NCBI GenBank assembly: GCA_013399875.1
Contig: VXAZ01003899.1
Span: 1,845,817-1,909,816 of the forward strand
DNA from: Gymnorhina tibicen
Taxonomy: Eukaryota > Chordata > Aves > Passeriformes > Artamidae
DNA: 64,000 nucleotides
Reading direction: 5' to 3'
Shown: in pieces, positions 50,933 to 63,370 of the stretch
How the letters are laid out: each line of letters opens with the position of its first letter
How positions within the stretch are numbered: position 1 is the first letter of the stretch
Translations under genes and position numbers: made by a program
Notes under the pieces: generated by a model
What the model saw: only the letters and a program-made list of their open reading frames with translations
Told to the model about the DNA's origin: nothing
The model's database searches: none

Positions 50933-53853
50933 GCCAGCAGACTTTTAATTCAATGTAATGGTGATTTGCCAAGTCACCCTGCAAATCCAGTCTTCTGAAT
51001 AATAACTGAAAAGCAAGTTGTCTGTTGGACAAGTCAATATTTATGTTCTCAGCATTTCAGATCGCTTATATAGGCTCACACTGTGCTGATTTTGGTGGAC
51101 TGGAGTCATTAGAAGTATTAAGATGATCCTTTCCATGGTATTATAACAAATATTTCAATAAAATGCTGGATTTTGAGTTTATGGATTTCAGCTGAATTAG
51201 CTCTATGGTAAAGAGCTTCCACTTAAAGCGTATTCAACCTTTTTTTTAGGGATACAGATGAAAAGGCAACAGTAATATTTAAAGAACTAAAGCAACAACA
51301 AATTGATTTTATTTTTGGCACTAACTCTTTTCCCTTTGCCCCTTTAATAGAGAGAAATTCTATAACATCTATTTATGCTTTTTAGGTGGAAGATAATAAT
51401 AGCTGTCATTTTTCAGGGGAAAAAAAAATTACCTAAAGATGAGGTAGAGCTGTCTTTCACTTATGTCAAACCCAGACAAACAATACAACAAGGATGAGAA
51501 AAGGAACAACAAGACAGCAGCTCATACTTTCAGACTTGTCTCTCATTTCCTGACAAACCTGTTGGGCAAAGACAGACAGACCACTAGGTCGTGTCAGCTC
51601 CCTGAGAATGGCAAATACAGACTCACTCAGGACTGTTTGCAACAGGGCTTATAACACTCCTGGCTGGTCAAAAGAGGGTGTGGAAACAGTTTTGATCAGG
51701 TAAATCTGATTTTTTCTAAAAAAAAGCAGTAGAAGAGAGGATGCCAGGAAAGCAGATGTGTGAGATAGGACAGGAAAAGGAAGCTCAGAGGAAGGGTGAC
51801 TGAAGCCTCACATTCTCAGTGGTGCCTGGGGTCTATCTCCAGCTAATGGACAAGGACTATTGTCTTCTGAAAATTGCCAGGGAGTCTCTTTGGTAATCCA
51901 AGGGGTGTCACAAAACAGCTCTCAAAACTCAGCCCCCGTAGCCCTTTCCAGCTGAAGTGGATGGGTGGAATAGCCCACGTTGTTTTGGATGTGATTGCAT
52001 TTGCCTTTATATGTACATGTAAAATGAAATGTGATTGTTCCAGAAAGTCAGGCTTTGATTTGACAGAGAGGTATGGAGTAGAGAGTTCCTTTTCATACCA
52101 AACAGCAGTGAAAATTGTGTATGGTTGGTGGTTTACATTATCTGGGGGAAAAAATTCATCTTATTCAGCTAAGCTATTTATAAGTGTCCAGACGTATAAC
52201 TAGCTGTAATCATGTTTCTTTTAACCCTATATACTTCTTTCTTGTCTAATGATTTTCTTCATTGAGATGGCTAGGACACTGAGCAGTCATAATTAAAGAG
52301 AAGTTAGATACATTTTTTCCAAATTAAATGCAAATATTTTTATTCCTTTATATTGACTTGCTTTAAATTTATTATTTCCAGAAGCCTTTTTTTATCTTTA
52401 AAATTAACAAAATAATTAATATTAAAACTATATATTTTTCAATAAAGTTCAAAGTCACAGTATATAAATACACACAATTGTAAAACTACTAAAATAGGCT
52501 AATCAATGGCAGATCGTGGGATTACTACTACATTTTGGTTTGGTTTTTTTTTTCTTAGTTACTGGGTTTCGAGTTAGGGATGTCTCTTTATTTAAACTTT
52601 CATGCTGTACCTCAGGCACTTTTCTTTAATATCCGACTTATTCATTTGAATTATTTTTCAGGGCTAGTCTGCTAGATTTATACCCTAGCCTAGAAATCAC
52701 AGGTAATGCTGCCAGTGCTATTAAGTTCTCTAAGCCGTTCTAAGTCGATGGATACTCTGATTTAATTTAAGAAATTAAAATAAAACTTCAGCCTGGTTTA
52801 GCTGTCCTATAGTAAAATTTGAATAAAAGTGAAGGATTTACTGTGACAAAGAAGGCCATATCAATTGTTTGCAATAAAAGTATTTCCACGATTAGGTGTA
52901 AGTAAATGAGGAGTCCAAAGAGCTCAAAATGACAATCAAATTATTTCCAGAAATGCTACTCCCTACAACCATTTCTACTACTGATGATTACACTTGACTA
53001 ATGTATCAGAGACAAACAAAGCACATGTGTTTCCCTGACAGGGTGCACTGGGGAGAGCGAAGATGCAGATTAGGATGGCTGAATACATGCACTGTCAAGG
53101 CTAAAAATCCACCAGGCACAGCAATCCATAGCAGGGACCAAGCAGAAACTTCCAGAGGGAAGTCCCACACCAGAAAGTTCTATTATACCAGGAAAGACCT
53201 TAATGGTTAATGAAAATTAGCTCTGACATTTGGGAATCGAAAAGGAAGTCATGAGAGGAAGAGTTTAATCGAGCTCGCAGACTGTGGGTCTTCTCAAAGA
53301 CCCTGTGGAGCTGTGACAAACTTCTTTTACTTTTATAAGAGGATCTCATGTCTGAGAAGAGCCTGAGGAAGGTGTCAGGCAAAGAAACAAACCCTTTTTG
53401 ATGACAGACGATCACCTATCTTAATAACAGCTTTTACCGTTCACTCCAAAGACTTTCAAGTTGGTTTTTTTTTAAAATATATAACACTGCTAAATGCAAT
53501 AAAAAATGCCTTTGGCTGTTGTTGCTGTATCTCTTTCTGTGCTTCATTTTTCCCATAAAATCTCTATGCTGTAAGGGGGAAACCAGTTTTAAAAAAAAAT
53601 TATTTTCTTTTCTCATCCTTCACAAAGAGGCATTGTAGGAAGACAAATGGGGGAATGAGAAAGGGGGAAGGATACACTGTACCCTCTCCAAAGCACATTT
53701 ATTTTGCTCTAGCATGTGTTTCATTGCCTCTCAAGGGTGCAGTTTATCTGCTTTTCTACTTCCAAGTAGATACAGTGCCTTTATACTCCCTGAACATCTC
53801 CTGTTATATCACTACCACTCTTAAAGGATGACACGGATTCAAAATGTTCAAAT

Positions 53854-54066
53854 CCCAGAATCAGAATCACAGAATGACCAGGTTGGAAGAGACCTCTAAG
53901 ATCACCGAGCCCAACCCATGCCCTAACACCTCAACTAAACCATGGCACCGAGTGCCACATCCAATCATTTTTTAAACACATTCAGGGATGGTGACTCCAC
54001 CACCTCCCCAGCCAGACAATTCCAGTACTTCACCACTCTTTCCGTTAAAAACTTTTTCCTAATATC
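53854..54066 (-). repeat. 3' portion of the 54-56 kb CR1 LINE (left of the LTR insertion)
   Basis: Reading from the left, CCCAGAATCAGAATCACAGAAT is the reverse complement of the CR1 terminal ATTCTG-type microsatellite. It is followed by GACCAGGTTGGAAGAGACC, GATGGTGACTCCACCACC, ATTCCAGTACTTCACCACTC and ACTTTTTCCTAATATC. The element continues at 54677 on the far side of the inserted LTR with no loss at the junction other than the 6-bp duplication. Orientation is minus, so the CR1 3' end is at 53854. Confidence 0.92.
54061..54066. other. Left target-site duplication of the LTR inserted in CR1
   Basis: AATATC directly precedes the LTR start TGTTGTGGTGG and recurs exactly at 54671-54676. Both copies derive from CR1 sequence. 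Confidence 0.92.
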
Positions 54067-54670
54067 TGTTGTGGTGGCCCAGCCCCCTTCGGGGCTGTGG
54101 AACGTGGCCGCCACTCAAATTGAGGCCATCCCCTGAGTGGATTTCCCCGCCCAAGACAGTGGGTCTGGGGGCGGATCCTTGGGCGGTGCTGAAGTGTAGG
54201 CCACTGCCCCCTGGGCGGCACCCAAGCGCTAGCTGCCTCCCCTGGTTCTAGAAAGATCTTAGTTGTTCAATTGTTTATTGGCTCCCTGGCTGTCACTCCC
54301 CCCATTGCTTGGTTTGTATTGGTTGTTACCCTGTTGTTCCACCCCTAATGTTGTGTTTCATTGGTTGTGTCCCTTTTCTCCTCCCCTGTTCCTCCCCTTA
54401 CAAGGACCTTGGACCCAGCCATTTTCCTGTCTTTGCCTCTGTCTCCTTCCCAAGAATAAACCCTCTGGAAACCCATGCAAAGACCCCTCTCTGCTTCTTT
54501 GTCCCTGGCACGCACTTGCTCCTAACATTGAGCTTTTCGGGGTGCGCTTCCTCCAAAGAGGAGCCAGCACTGAATTTTGCCAACAGCAGCAGACCTGCGG
54601 TGGCATTTTAGGACGTCTGCGGAAGAGACGCTGCGTCCCCTCTGGCTGAGGGCGTGCCAGGACAGCGTCA
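54067..54670 (+). mobile_element. Solo LTR, class II-like endogenous retrovirus (604 bp), nested in CR1
   Basis: The element begins TGTTGTGGTGG, ends GGACAGCGTCA, and has perfect 6-bp flanking repeats (AATATC). U3 contains several ATTGG motifs and pyrimidine-rich stretches, and a weak TATA-like TTACAAGG lies near 54396-54403. AATAAA is at 54455-54460, followed by a GC-richer R/U5. No internal retroviral genes are present, so it is a solo LTR. The 3' terminus resembles that of the LTR at 16003-16636. The long overlapping frames on both strands (54069-54705) are contained in it and are not genes. Confidence 0.93.
54455..54460 (+). promoter_or_regulatory. LTR polyadenylation signal AATAAA
   Basis: AATAAA in CAAGAATAAACCC, 210 bp from the LTR 3' end. 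The spacing is nearly the same as in the LTRs at 6.9 and 16.0 kb (about 205 bp each). Confidence 0.72.
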
Positions 54671-54676
54671 AATATC
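54671..54676. other. Right target-site duplication of the LTR inserted in CR1
   Basis: An exact copy of AATATC at 54061-54066. Confidence 0.92.
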
Positions 54677-56150
54677 CAACCTATATTTCCCTTGGCGCAG
54701 CTCAAGACTGTGTCCTCTTGTTCTGTCAGTTGCTGCCTGGAGAAAGAGACTGACCTTCACCTGACTACAACCACCTTTCAGGAAGTTGTAGAGGGTGATA
54801 AGGTCACCTCTGAGTCTCCTTTTCTCCAGGCTAAACAACCCCAGCTCCCTCAATCGTTCCTCACACGGCTTGTGTTCCAAGCCCCTCACCAGCTTTGTTG
54901 CCCTCCTCTGGACGTGTTCAAGTGTCCCAACATCCTTCCTGAACTAAGGGGCCCAGAACTGGACACAGCACTCGAGGTGTGGCCTCACCAGTGCCAAGTT
55001 CAGGGGCAGAAGGACTTCCCTGGTCCTGCTGGCCTCAGTGTTTTTGATGTAGGCCAGGATGCTGTTGGCCTTCTTGGCCACCAGGGCACACTGCTGGCTC
55101 ATGTTCAGTCAGCTGTGGACCAGTACCCACAGGTTCCTTTCCTCCTGGGCACTGTCCAGCCACACCACCCCCAGGCTATAACATTGCAGGGGGTTATTGT
55201 GGCCAAAAGGCAGGACTTGGCACTTGGGCTTATTAAACTCCATGCTATGGGACTCTGCCCATCCATCCAGGGAGGTGGTCTCTCCGCAGAGCTCTCCTAC
55301 CTTCCAACAGTATGACACGTGCTCCCAGCTTAGTGTCATCCACAAATTTACTAATGAAAGATTCAGTACCCTCATCCATCTCCTAAATAAAAATACTGAA
55401 CAAAACTGGCCCCAGCACAGACCCCTGAGGAACACCACCAGTGACTGGCCACCAACTGGATGCAGCACCGTTCACCACCACGCTCTGGGCCCAGCCATCC
55501 AGCCAGTTCTTAACCCAGCAAAGAGTGCTCCTGTCCAAGCCATGAGCTGCCAGCTTTTCCAGGAGAATGCTGTGGGAGATAGTGTCAAAGGCCTTGCTGA
55601 AGTCCAAATAAAAAACATCCACAGCTTTTCCTGCATCCACCAGGCAGGTCACCTGGTCAGGTCATAGAAAGAGATCAGATTGGTCAAACATGACCTACCC
55701 CTCCTGAACCCATGCTGTCTGGGTCTGATCCCCAGCCATCCTGCAGGTACTGCGTGATGGCACTCAAACTACTCCATTACCTTGCCGTGTACCGAGGTCA
55801 AACTAACTGGCCTATAATTACTAGGATCCTCCTTCCTACCTTCCTTGTGAGTGGGTGTCACACTGGGCAGTTTCCAGTCATCTGGAACCTCACCAGTGAG
55901 CCAGGACTGTTGGCAAGTAATGGAGAGTGGCTTCACAAGCTCATCTGCCAGCTCCCTCATCACCCTGGGATGGATCCCATCTGGTCCCATAGATTTACGA
56001 ACATCCAAGCAGCTCAGCAGTTCTCTGACTGCCTCCTCCTGGATAACAGGGGGACCATTCTGCTCCCTGGCACCATCTACCAACCCAGGAGGACAGCTGT
56101 CCTGAGGACAAGCCGTCTTCCCACTAAAAACTGAGGCAAATACTGCGGTT
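54677..56150 (-). repeat. 5'-truncated CR1 LINE (main body, right of the LTR insertion)
   Basis: Minus-strand CR1 runs from inside the reverse transcriptase region (5' end near 56150) through the C-terminal part of ORF2 toward the 3' UTR, and continues at 53854-54066. CR1-typical segments include the reverse complement of CCTCTGGACACGTTC near 54905 and the GGCCACACCTCGAGTGC segment near 54970-54990, plus reverse transcriptase motifs described in the next entry. Total CR1 length excluding the LTR is about 1.7 kb, against a full length of about 4.5 kb for the family. It is therefore a typical 5'-truncated, immobile copy, much less diverged than the copy at 440-1200. Confidence 0.95.
55109..56083 (-). 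pseudogene. Broken CR1 ORF2 (reverse transcriptase) remnant
   Basis: In life this part of CR1 ORF2 encodes the non-LTR reverse transcriptase that copies the element RNA at a nicked target. Visible motifs in minus-strand order are the fingers motif SNYRPVSL (about 55822-55799), motif [11 protein letters not shown] (near 55604), motif [11 protein letters not shown] (55436-55407), and motif C FVDD (55346-55335). The frame is destroyed by an in-frame stop at 55771-55769, a frameshift between there and 55652, a stop at 55385-55383, and a further frame change near 55320. The upstream endonuclease domain and ORF1 are absent through 5' truncation. It cannot make a working protein. The plus-strand frames at 54692-56134 are antisense shadows. 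Confidence 0.93.
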
Positions 56151-59100
56151 CTGTTAAATACTTGCTAAGCCACAATGTTTTTAAAAAGATTCCAGATTGG
56201 AGACCTATATTTTCTTAGTATATCTTATTCTTAGTAAGTCTGTTTAGTCTGTGGAGGACATGAATTCTTCGTTCTGTAAAAGTCAAAAATGCTGAGGGGG
56301 GGAAAAAAAAAAGAAAAGAACCTCCCCTTGGAAATAACAGGATTACATTTAATTAGGTGTCATTTGTATTGGGAATGCTGATCATTTGAAGCTTTAACTT
56401 GGGGGCTACTTTTGTGGTTGTTCTGTCTCCATGACAGTACATTCAAACAATTCCTCCACTTCATATTATGAGATAAAATTTTGAGCAACAAGTGAGTTTT
56501 TTTATGACTTCGTAATTGCGGGGATATAGCTACACTACATCCCATTATAAAGGCAAGTTCATGCAAAATAATTAATTGTATTTAAACTGTCATGTGAGTT
56601 TAATATGTAGGTGTTAAATTGCTACCTTTTGGTTATTATGCCATTCCTAACAGAATCTCAGTTCTGTACGGATTAAAAAAAGAGGCACAATATATTAGTA
56701 AGATTTTAGCTTGAATTTCAAATGGCAGAAAAGCATGAAACACTTAAAGCACTGTGGTAGGTTGACCATTAATACAAGAAAAATATATAGTTAAAATTCA
56801 GTGCCTTTGGTAGTGTTGCTTTCTGCATCTTTATCTATAAAACTTAGTAATTTTATATGTAATACGAATATAACTATTTCTGGGTTGATCTAAAACAGAA
56901 AAGTATAAAGAAGTTTACATTTCTAGCTTTAAGACAGATATTCAATGAAGTGTTTTGACTACATCCTTGCACTGAAGTAATTGGAGTTTGTGTTGTTGTA
57001 GCTATGACTGTTTGAGTGCAGAAAAAATTGCAGAAATAAATACTATCTTTCATTAGACAAAATTATTTCATTGGAAAAACAGACACACTTATTCATAATA
57101 CTTATTCTTCAGATCCTGAAAAGCAAAATACATGTTAAAAAATAATCAATCTAATTAATAACCTGAATATGCGAGGGAAAGTGTGACAAACATGTTTGGA
57201 GCCAAGAGGGGTGACGGTGCCAATATCCATTCTGTCAGGAATAAAACTAACTTTTTTTCAGCAAGTTATTTCTTAGATGATGGTTACACTCCCCTACAAT
57301 TATCTGCACCCATTATATTTAAGGATTATCACATGGTGGAGCTAAACACATTTTTTGGTTTCAAAAATTGCATCCTATATTATATCTCCAATTTTCAGCT
57401 GCCTGCAGCTTAATAGAAAAGCTAGAGCTTCAATGCCTGGTCATAGAGGGAGAAAATTCATCAATAGTAAAGAGATTGTACTTCAGTGCCCATAATATGA
57501 GTGTCAAGAACAGGCAGTGCATGGGGTTTTGAAAAGATCATTGCACAGATAGATAAAATTCTTTCTTTACAGATCACCAGGAGACTTAAGCATCAGTGAA
57601 CCCAATTTTTGAAGCCTTTCAGAGGGACTACACTGGTGGAGATACTACAGTGGAAGTACTTGGTAGCATAGCAGTAGGAGCATGCCATCCTGCTCACACA
57701 CTCCTGGCTGGAATTATTCTTTTTCCGTAAGGCACACACAGTATTACCAAGTGAAATCATTGCTTCTGGATGAAATAAGCTCTCGTGGGTAAAGCTCGGT
57801 TCTGTTACTGTGCTCAGTGATTCCTTTGCCAGTACAGCCAGTATAAACTTCTCACTATACTTATTTGCCTTTTTAGTGGTTTAGATCTGGCCTAGGGTTC
57901 TGCTTTCACATGGAGTTATACATACACTCATTTGTGAAATTAGGATTTAAGTAACGGATATGCATGGAATACCTGCTGCCTTTAAAATGACTTTAACATA
58001 TGCTTAAGTGCTATGCTGATTCTTTTTATAACACCTGGACTTGCTCTCATCTGAAAGTGGTATCAAAACCTCTTTGCCTTTTTGATCTGTGTATTTCCTT
58101 CAATATGCAAAATGTTTACATTTCCTCAAACTAAAAAGCCCAGCAACACAGTAATAATTCATCCTGTATTGCCAGAATATTTGGACAGTCAAACTTCCAA
58201 AAATATAAATAAATGTTTCTAGCTTTCTTCTTCTCAAACAGCAAAAAATACATCTTGGCCAAGATCACAATGATGAATGAATGACACATCTCTGTAATGA
58301 AACAACATATATTTACTGGACCTAAACCTTCCTAAACCTCTACCAACCTTCCTGGTCTAATGTCATCTGAAGGTAGGTACAGACTTCCAGGATTCCAGGG
58401 GGATTCAGGCTCCATTAAACATGATTTTGAAAACTGAATTTATCTAGCTAGCTAAACCAACTTTTAATGCTCCACAGAAGCTGTGTGTGGTCCCAGTATT
58501 CTAATGGCTTTTCTGGATGCACGTTAAAGACTTGAACACCTTGATATGTCAATAGCTTTCTGGACTAAGCAATAAAATAAATTGGAAGAGAAATCCCTGT
58601 TAGTTTGCCATGAATTATTTAAGCAGAACTCCTACTAGTGCACAAGGTCAGCAGGGGGATAGCACATTCTCACAGTCCTGCTCTGTGCCATCTGCCAAGA
58701 ACAGCTCTGTGTTGGTGCTGGGAGCAGATTGACAGAATGAGGTTAGCTGGGGCAGTCAATAAGACATAGACAAAGCTTGGAATTCACACACATCCCAGTA
58801 ACATTAATAACCTGTGTGAACAGGAGTGCATCCACGCTATTCTTCTGAATAGAATGCCTTAACAGCCTTGAGAAAAGGACAGCAAACCCTGCTTTCCCAG
58901 TTGCACCTGTACAGCCATATGAAATGCAGAGGCATGATGAGGAGATGCACTCGGAAAAGCAGAGATATTCAAGAAGTATCTTTACTGGTAGATTTATTCT
59001 TGCAAACCAAACCAAGAGAAAACTACAAATGTACACTGAATACTGGGAGTTGAGTGGAACGTCTTTTCACCTACTGTATAGCAAAAGTGCAGCCAGAGCT

Positions 59101-61309
59101 CTGCAATAGAACCAGCAGAAAAAGAAGAACAAAGATTCAGAAATGTCTGTAACAGAAGCAAATCCAATTCTTGTTATGTGTGCAACACCTCCGTTTCATA
59201 AATAACAACAATGAGAATGCATAAACCACTCTATTCTGAATCTCACAAATCCAAGGATTCACTGCAATTTCTCTGTAGTTCAACATGCAAGATTATTCCC
59301 TGAAATATGTCTGGCCACAAAACACCTGTGCTAATGGCAGAAGCTTCTTTTGCTGCCTTTTCTCATCACCCCAACATGGTAATGAGAATAGAAAGCGTGT
59401 AAAGCTGTGAAGGTTAGTGGGATTGCTGATTTCCATCAGATACGCGACCTGGTAATGAATGACTGACAGGCTCTCTGAAGGGAAATGCATAACACAGGCA
59501 AGAACCTGCCCCTCAGATTGAAACTTGATGGCTGGTAAAAGACTTGTTAAGATTCACATCAGAATCAGGAATATCACTGCAACTGCTTCCATGACAACAA
59601 AATATAATGTCATAATGCATATTATGATTTCATGACAGGATGAAGCCTGTTTATCCAGGCAGCCTCCTCAGCACTGAACAGGATTGGAGAATAAGAGTTC
59701 ACTTTGGGAACAAGTATATTAATAATAATTTTAAAAATTATATTTTTCTTTGACATATAGATGGGAAAAAAAAGGCTTATTAAGTGCAGCTTATTTTCAT
59801 CTCAAGTATGATCATACCTAGACTAACAGTACCTATACATATTAGTTTCAAAACAGTCAGGTTCTTTGCTTCCATTAACTTTCTTGGGTCTTTCAACAGA
59901 GTATATTAATCATAAAATAGATTGTCTCCTTTTTCATGCACAATATGGAAGTGATTAAGGCTGGCAAATCATTAATGCTTCCATCTTGCCTTTTATTTCT
60001 ATCTTCTGTGAGAACCACGCCCTGTTACCTCTCTTCCAGCACTATGATTCCACTGGTTTACATACATACAACTATGTTTTGTACCATGGATCTGCATAGT
60101 ATGCTACTTTCCTATCCTGTAGACACTCCATGTATTAATATACAAACATCTCATTTTTCTTTGCCTGAGCTGATAGAGTTTCTGTATTAAAGATACTGCT
60201 CAGATACACATATTGCTCATATAAATCCCATCAGCATTACACATAAGCCTACTGGAATCCCCATGTTAAATACTGATCCTTGGGGATGGTTTCTCTGGTA
60301 ACCCACACCCTCAGGTATTCTGCACAGATAGAAAGAAACCTCATCTCTTGTGTTCCAGTGGAGGGCATGAGAGAGAAACCAATGACCTGCACCAGGACTC
60401 GGCTGAAGTACTTGAGCAATAATCCAGAGGTCCTATGCAAGTATATACAATAAAATTTTACTGTGCAGCCTGATGGAAATGCAACGAGGCTGGCAGTAAA
60501 TAGCTGGAAAATTCCAGTGACTGACCAGTATAATCCTTATTGGTCTACTTAAATGCCATCTCCATGACCAGGATTTATCAGCTGGAGTGGGTGAATATTA
60601 CAGGCCTGTTACGACTGGTATTGCTGCTACCCTGGCATGGCAACAAGCTGGGAAAATTGTTTCTACTCAAAGCCAGTTCAGTAGCCCCCCTCTCCATGCT
60701 CCAGTCATCAACCTAATCCAACAAGAACAAAATAAATAATGAGTAAAAACATGTAAAATTAATTTCCTCATTCCTGCCAAAACCCACTTTTTTTTTAAAA
60801 CATGTGCCCATCCTGGGAATGAATAAAGGTGCTCACTGCAATGAACATCTAAATGGGCGTACATTAAAGCAACCATGACAAGACAGCGATAAAGTCACTG
60901 CAGTTCCGCTTTAAATGATTTTCTAATGTCAGGAACATTATGGATTCTTTGTAAAAGAAACACAATATAAAACCTTAAGTCTTCTATTTTTCATATTTAG
61001 TTTAAGGATTTCACTTCAATCAGCTTTCTCTACTTCCTTTTTAGAACTATCTTTGGCTGAGTGGCTAAGACTGCCAGTGAATACATAACAGTAGTTAAGC
61101 AATAATTTTCCCCTAGGAGAAAATTACTTTTTGCATAGAATAAAAAGGAATTAAATTATTTGAGGCTCAAGAAATAAATTTCTCAACACAATGAATCTAT
61201 TTCTTTATTATTTTTAGTGCAGAGAAATGCTTTTTTCCAAATTATGTGTGTAATATAATAAAGACTGCATGCATAATTTTTAACCTTTCTGAAATAACTA
61301 TGTAAAAAT

Positions 61310-61510
61310 TATAAAAACAGTCACAAGAACAATGTTCATGATATGCATGGGCTAATTACATGCTGAGAACACTTGTTCTGATTTTTTTTTACAGTCTGAA
61401 ATTCACCTTTTTTGTTTTCAGAAGCCATAGAAATAGCACAGCACACTTTTCAGAATAATGCAGCTGTCATAATAGGAATATGCAAATCATGATTATTTAA
61501 GATGAACTTG
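61310..61510. other. Candidate conserved non-coding element with octamer-like and E-box motifs
   Basis: The stretch contains GATATGCATGGGCTAATTACATGC at about 61340-61363. About 100 bp further on, AATGCAGCTGTCATAATAGG (an E-box, CAGCTG) is followed by GAATATGCAAATCATGATTA (an octamer ATGCAAAT). There is no open frame. Such clusters are typical of enhancers, but this is a visual judgement on AT-rich DNA where these cores arise easily. Confidence 0.27.
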
Positions 61511-62700
61511 ATCTTTTTCTCAAAGAGACTTTCATCAAATGTGACTCATATAGAAAGGTCTTATTAGAATATAAGAAATATTATTCCCTCCTTTGATATG
61601 TTAGTCTCAAAATAATGCTACTGAATCAGACAACGATTACTTTACTTGCACCCAGAAGCAGTTTATTCCTACTAAGTCCTACACTTAGCTACAATTGCTT
61701 TCATATTTGCCAAAGGAAAATGTTAAAATATTAATAATCCGGTAACCTATTCCATGACAGTGAGTCACTGGTTTGAACTTTCATTTCAGTCACACACAGA
61801 CGAAGAGCTAAACTTTAATATAAGCACAGAAATGGGAGTAGATATATTATAAAGGTTGTAATATCAGGTCTTAATATTTCCTACTACCATGAAATAACCA
61901 GTAGCACCAGCCACAACAGACTTTAGCAATACAAAAAAAGGCATGTGTGTTTATATATGTGCATTTCCATTTTGTTGTGTCCCGTTTATGAAAGAAAATT
62001 TAATGGAGAAAATTCTGGCTGGAATGGCCAAGAGCAATAATTCCAGTTTAGAGTTTCTTGGTATTTTTACGCAGGAGTTCCTTTTTCTTTCCAGCAACTG
62101 TGGAAATATTTGTAAATGTCATTACTGTAATGTTGTGAATGTTGCTCATTATATCAAACTCCCTCACAACTGCTACGGGGACACCCACCTTAGTGGTAAA
62201 ACTGGTCATATTACAGAAGATTTAGATAAATGCTCATGCACCAGAGTAAAAACTGTTTAAAAGGACATACATAATTGTGTTTTTATCAATCCTGATGACA
62301 GATGAGTTTCACACATAGAAGGCTCCAACATCTAAGCAGGAGCTAAGCTTTCAAGGGAGTTGAACAGAGACAAAAGCAACCCTTTTTTATATGTCTTAGT
62401 TTGAGGACCTGAGCACCACACTCTGGGCATAATTTTTATTTTTACGAGGAGTTTTCATTACATAAGGAGTATAAAAAACTCATACCTGGATTCACTATTA
62501 AGCCTAAAACAAATAAATAAACCACTGTTTTCAATTCATGCTAGTCATCACACTTGAAGAGAAAGCTCTTATGAATTAAAAAAAAATTTTTTTCTATCAC
62601 GTGAATTAAACAATTGCACATGCTGCTATTTAGTGTCTGGTTCAATCCAAATATATATTTTAAGAATGAAGTAAAAACCACAGCAATTTAAATGTTAATT

Positions 62701-62717
62701 TTTTTGTTTGTTTGTTT
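62701..62717. repeat. (TTTG)n microsatellite
   Basis: TTTTTGTTTGTTTGTTT followed by GGGG and a T7 run, the strand complement of the AAAC-type tracts seen elsewhere in the window. Confidence 0.8.
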
Positions 62718-62862
62718 GGGGTTTTTTTACTTTAATACCCAATAAAACTTAAACTCAGTACTCTGAGTACCAGGAAATACTTACTCAAATACAAACTCCC
62801 AATTTGCTTTGGTGTTTTTTAAAACTATTTCTTTTCACGTAAAATTAGTGGGTTTGTGGTGG

Positions 62863-62883
62863 TTTTTTTTTTTTTTTTTTTTT
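62863..62883. repeat. T21 homopolymer
   Basis: Twenty-one consecutive T residues after GTGGTGG. No adjacent retrocopy was recognised. Confidence 0.9.
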
Positions 62884-63119
62884 CTTTCCCAAATAAAAGC
62901 ATCTTACTGGGAAGAAAACACGAAAATTACCAAAAATATGTTTTAATTTAAAGGTTTGAGTAGGAATTGGTAGGGAGCCATCTTGACACTGACTGCCAGC
63001 CTCACTGATGTATTTAAATCCTGTTCCTGTTTACAATCACCTGCTCAGAGCACAAAATGTAGGCGACATTGGCAGATAGCAAGTGACAGGTACGGAATAC
63101 TGAAAGAAATAATTTGACT

Positions 63120-63180
63120 GAATTCAATTTGGATATTGATTGAAATTCATTTGCATATGAAATATGTTTTGCAATTTATT
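63120..63180. other. Octamer-like motif cluster
   Basis: ATTCATTTGCATATGAAATATG contains ATTTGCAT (a reverse-complement octamer), within GATATTGATTGAAATTC and TTTGCAATTTATTTAGC. It could be part of an enhancer. Evidence is the motif alone. Confidence 0.2.
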
Positions 63181-63214
63181 TAGCTGAGATTGTTTGCAGT
63201 TCAGTTTCCATCCC

Positions 63215-63370
63215 GTGCAGCTGAGGCTGGGGGTTCCTATGGGACAGGGCAGAGCTGGGGAGGGGCCCTCCCAGGAGGTACCGCCCTGCCCGGCCTGGTG
63301 ACCCACCGTGACACTTCATTGCAGCACTCCCATTGTCCCGTGAAGGCTTCTGCTCCTCGAGGGAGCTTCT
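63215..63370. other. GC-rich patch
   Basis: A short stretch much richer in G+C than its flanks (GCTGGGGAGGGGCCCTCCCAGG, CCGCCCTGCCCGGCCTGG), open on both strands for 60-75 codons. A TTGCAG occurs near 63320 but no paired donor was found. It may be a decayed repeat or a regulatory patch. Confidence 0.3.

Larger units (their letters stand above)
42655..53853. other. Unique AT-rich non-coding block
   Basis: About 11.2 kb with no recognisable gene. It contains an A/C tract (47295-47340), a perfect 13-bp tandem duplication (47707-47732), a C11 run (48254-48264), a pyrimidine tract (50893-50932), and a candidate regulatory stretch (46600-46850). The longest frames (50480-50827 on the minus strand and 51874-52203 on the plus strand) have no domain and no convincing splice context. 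Confidence 0.55.

Noticed and set aside
51874..52203. 109-codon plus-strand frame
   Set aside because: The translation shows no recognisable domain and no splice or promoter context. Its length is within chance for 64 kb in six frames.
54263..54649. 128-codon plus-strand and 115-codon minus-strand frames
   Set aside because: Both are contained in the solo LTR at 54067-54670 and have no viral protein motif.
54692..55315. 207-codon plus-strand open frame, the longest in the window
   Set aside because: It is antisense to the CR1 reverse transcriptase region. The minus strand carries the recognisable element, so this is a shadow frame.
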